DNA of 64,000 bases from assembly GCA_964406465.1 (NCBI GenBank), contig CAYORT010000004.1:62001-126000 (forward strand), in the 5' to 3' direction. Origin of the DNA: JAHEZL01 sp964406465 (GTDB lineage Bacteria > Bacteroidota > Bacteroidia > Flavobacteriales_C > GCA-002722245). The notes below the pieces were generated by a model. That model worked only from the letters and a program-made list of their open reading frames with translations. It was not told where the DNA came from and did not search any database. Below, piece by piece: positions 62,484-64,000 of the stretch. The translations under genes were made by a program, and so were the position numbers. The first letter of the stretch is position 1; each line of letters begins with the position of its first letter.

Positions 62484-63407
62484 TTAGAAACGTACTCTAC
62501 CATCTCTACCTGTTTTAAGCTTGTAGCTAACAGTAAGAGTAAGGAAGCCGTAGCTATCTTTATCTGTAGGGTCTCCGCGTTGTTGACCAGCAACATAATG
62601 GTTGTTTTGACCTAAATTGGGGTCTGCAATATATTGCGCTGCAGCACCGTGTGTTAAGAAGATCGCTTGGTTGTCGAAGTAAGTTGTACTTACACCGTCC
62701 ATGTAATCTGTAAATGTTTTTCTTTGGCCGTATTCAATACCAATCATCCATCTTTTGTCGATAGATCTTCTTACACCAATACCGTAAGGAATTGCTAAAC
62801 CAATCGGACTAAAACGTTTTCTAGTTGCAATTAACTTTTGGCCTTCGGTATCTAGTGGGCGAATGCTCCACCATTTTCCGCTTGCATCTTTAGCTTTTGG
62901 ATTGTGGTAGAAACCAGCAACACCAACAAACACATAAGGATATAATCCAAGGGATTTAACACCTTTAATTTTTTTCAATTTATAGATGTGTCCAGATCTT
63001 TCTTTAACGAAATAGAATTCATATCTGGCACCTATTTCAAATACGTTAGATCTAAACTGAAATTGTCTGTCTAAACGATCTGCCCAAGCTGTAGTTCTGT
63101 CATCTCCAGCAAGCATGCCCCACGCAAAACCAACCATAACAGCATGACGAGGGTGTAGTTTATAGCGACCTCCTATGTAGGCAGTCGGACGAGTCATATT
63201 GAACTCAGTATCTTTATAATAGTCGGTACCGATAGCGTCTGCTCCACCTAAATCACCAAGAAAGTTTGATGCTCCTACGCCAAAAGTCATCTCAGCACGT
63301 AAGCGTTTCCAAGCAGAATACGATTGAGCTTGTGAACTAGCTGTAATAAGCATTAGTCCTAAGAAAGCGATGCAATATCTCATTAGATTATTTTTCACTG
63401 GAGGCAA
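62484..63407 (-). CDS. PorG-like outer-membrane beta-barrel protein (DUF6089), longer copy
   Basis: A 307-residue exported barrel protein with signal peptide (LGLMLITASSQAQ) and strands such as RAEMTFGVGASNFLGDLGG and MIGIEYGQRKTFTDYMDG. The end QQRGDPTDKDSYGFLTLTVS is matched in the shorter copy by KQRGDSTSKDYYVFTGLTIS, so the two are paralogs. It starts a run with the shorter copy, uppS, bamA, skp, skp and murI. Which copy serves type IX secretion cannot be told. Confidence 0.8.
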   Translation of the reverse strand: MPPVKNNLMRYCIAFLGLMLITASSQAQSYSAWKRLRAEMTFGVGASNFLGDLGGADAIGTDYYKDTEFNMTRPTAYIGGRYKLHPRHAVMVGFAWGMLAGDDRTTAWADRLDRQFQFRSNVFEIGARYEFYFVKERSGHIYKLKKIKGVKSLGLYPYVFVGVAGFYHNPKAKDASGKWWSIRPLDTEGQKLIATRKRFSPIGLAIPYGIGVRRSIDKRWMIGIEYGQRKTFTDYMDGVSTTYFDNQAIFLTHGAAAQYIADPNLGQNNHYVAGQQRGDPTDKDSYGFLTLTVSYKLKTGRDGRVRF

Positions 63408-63441
63408 ATATAATTAAAATAACTAATTAATAAAAGTAAAA

Positions 63442-64000
63442 TTAATTTCTGATATCGTGACCCCAGTAGAGTTTGTTTCGAAGGGTACTAGCAAAAGATT
63501 GACCTTGAATTCGAACAATATGTGCCTTGAAATTTTCTTTTTCAATGATCAATTCTGTTTTTTCGTTAACAGAGGTGTTTCTAGAATCCAGGGAAACCAT
63601 GAATTCATTTCCTCTTCCTTCCATCACCAATTTTATTCTTTTGGTGTCGGGAATGATTAGGGGACGTACATTTAGGTTGTGAGGTGCAATTGGGGTGATG
63701 ATAAATACCCCTGAATTTGGCATAACGATAGGGCCGTTGCAACTTAAAGAATATCCCGTTGATCCTGTGGGGGTTGAGACAATTAATCCGTCGGCCCAAT
63801 AAGATGTAAAATATTCATCATTGATGTATGCATGAACGATAATCATCGACGAAGAATCCTTTTTATGTATGGTTAATTCGTTAAGCGCAAAGTTAGTTTC
63901 TCCAAACAGATTTTCCTTCGTTACGAGTTTAAGCATCGTTCTTTGGTCGATGTAATACTCGTTATTCAATAGGCTTTCTATTGAATTAACAGTATCGTTT
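63442..64000 (-). CDS. nadK: NAD kinase (5' part lies outside the window)
   Basis: Phosphorylates NAD to NADP. The part seen here is the C-terminal beta-sandwich domain, with STPTGSTGYSLSCNGPIV and PHNLNVRPLIIPD, and it runs to the right edge. The frame is open up to base 64000; the N-terminal GGDG motif and the start are beyond it. It lies 34 bases upstream of the first PorG-like gene stop-start gap in the minus direction and is probably the first gene of that cluster. Confidence 0.93.
   Translation of the reverse strand, partial: NDTVNSIESLLNNEYYIDQRTMLKLVTKENLFGETNFALNELTIHKKDSSSMIIVHAYINDEYFTSYWADGLIVSTPTGSTGYSLSCNGPIVMPNSGVFIITPIAPHNLNVRPLIIPDTKRIKLVMEGRGNEFMVSLDSRNTSVNEKTELIIEKENFKAHIVRIQGQSFASTLRNKLYWGHDIRN

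Noticed and set aside
1..64000. Search for CRISPR arrays, tRNA or rRNA genes, integrases and transposases
   Set aside because: No regularly spaced direct repeats, cloverleaf sequences, rRNA segments or recombinase motifs were recognised by eye; a tool could still find a small RNA.

Overview
The window comes from a low-GC member of the Bacteroidota. Supporting signs are type IX secretion and gliding genes (sprA, gldD, gldE, PorG-like barrels, a cargo with a C-terminal sorting domain), an Alternative Complex III operon, TAnnTTTG-type promoter elements, scarce Shine-Dalgarno sequences and the nadK/uppS/bamA/skp/murI cluster. A Flavobacteriales-like or related order is plausible, but I cannot fix it lower than phylum from sequence alone. 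Almost all of the DNA is core chromosome: I see no prophage, integrase, IS transposase, CRISPR array, rRNA or tRNA.

Layout. 1-11970: eight-gene plus-strand respiratory operon actABCDEF-coxB-coxA closed by a terminator. 12079-14033: ruvB-queG. 13996-16037 (minus): a frameshifted membrane gene, a thioredoxin-fold protein without its cysteines, and a sirtuin. 16103-27023 (plus): maeB-ruvA-sprA-gcvH-vanZ. 27020-28363 (minus): mgtE. 28608-30419 (plus): a two-domain acyltransferase of ornithine-lipid type. 30583-34804 (minus): serS-TPR-DUF4286-rsmA. 35193-36416 (minus): rplU-rpmA and a barstar-domain protein. 36517-37868 (plus): copper-type lipoprotein and heme A synthase. 37883-42596 (minus): broken PQQ-propeller lipoprotein, then mutY-ssb-gldE-gldD. 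42717-45298 (plus): HU, TPR, a 31-residue basic mini-protein and RNase G. 45555-46893: cation efflux and recX. 46909-47874: unknown membrane protein. 47915-49001: prfB with a programmed frameshift. 49413-53662 (minus): a compact run from an ArsC-like gene through yicC-gmk to nadD. 53742-55762: T9SS cargo and gamma-carbonic-anhydrase-like protein. 55900-64000 (minus): nadK (cut by the window end), two PorG-like barrels, uppS, bamA, two skp genes, murI and an unknown gene.

The genes form three functional groups. Respiration: ACIII passes electrons to the aa3-type oxidase, and CtaA supplies its heme A. Envelope and motility: BamA and Skp build the outer membrane, SprA and PorG-like proteins serve type IX secretion, and GldD/GldE serve gliding. 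Information processing: RuvAB, MutY, SSB, RecX, RNase G, L21/L27, SerS, RsmA and RF2.

The least ordinary features are two genes broken at simple-repeat tracts (A6 and (AT)5), several families of intergenic palindromes including one nested inside another, an RF2 frameshift site without its stimulatory Shine-Dalgarno, a readable frame continuing directly after the murI stop without a normal start codon, a barstar immunity-like orphan, and a mini-protein resembling mitoribosomal mS38. I did not find a convincing new multi-gene system.
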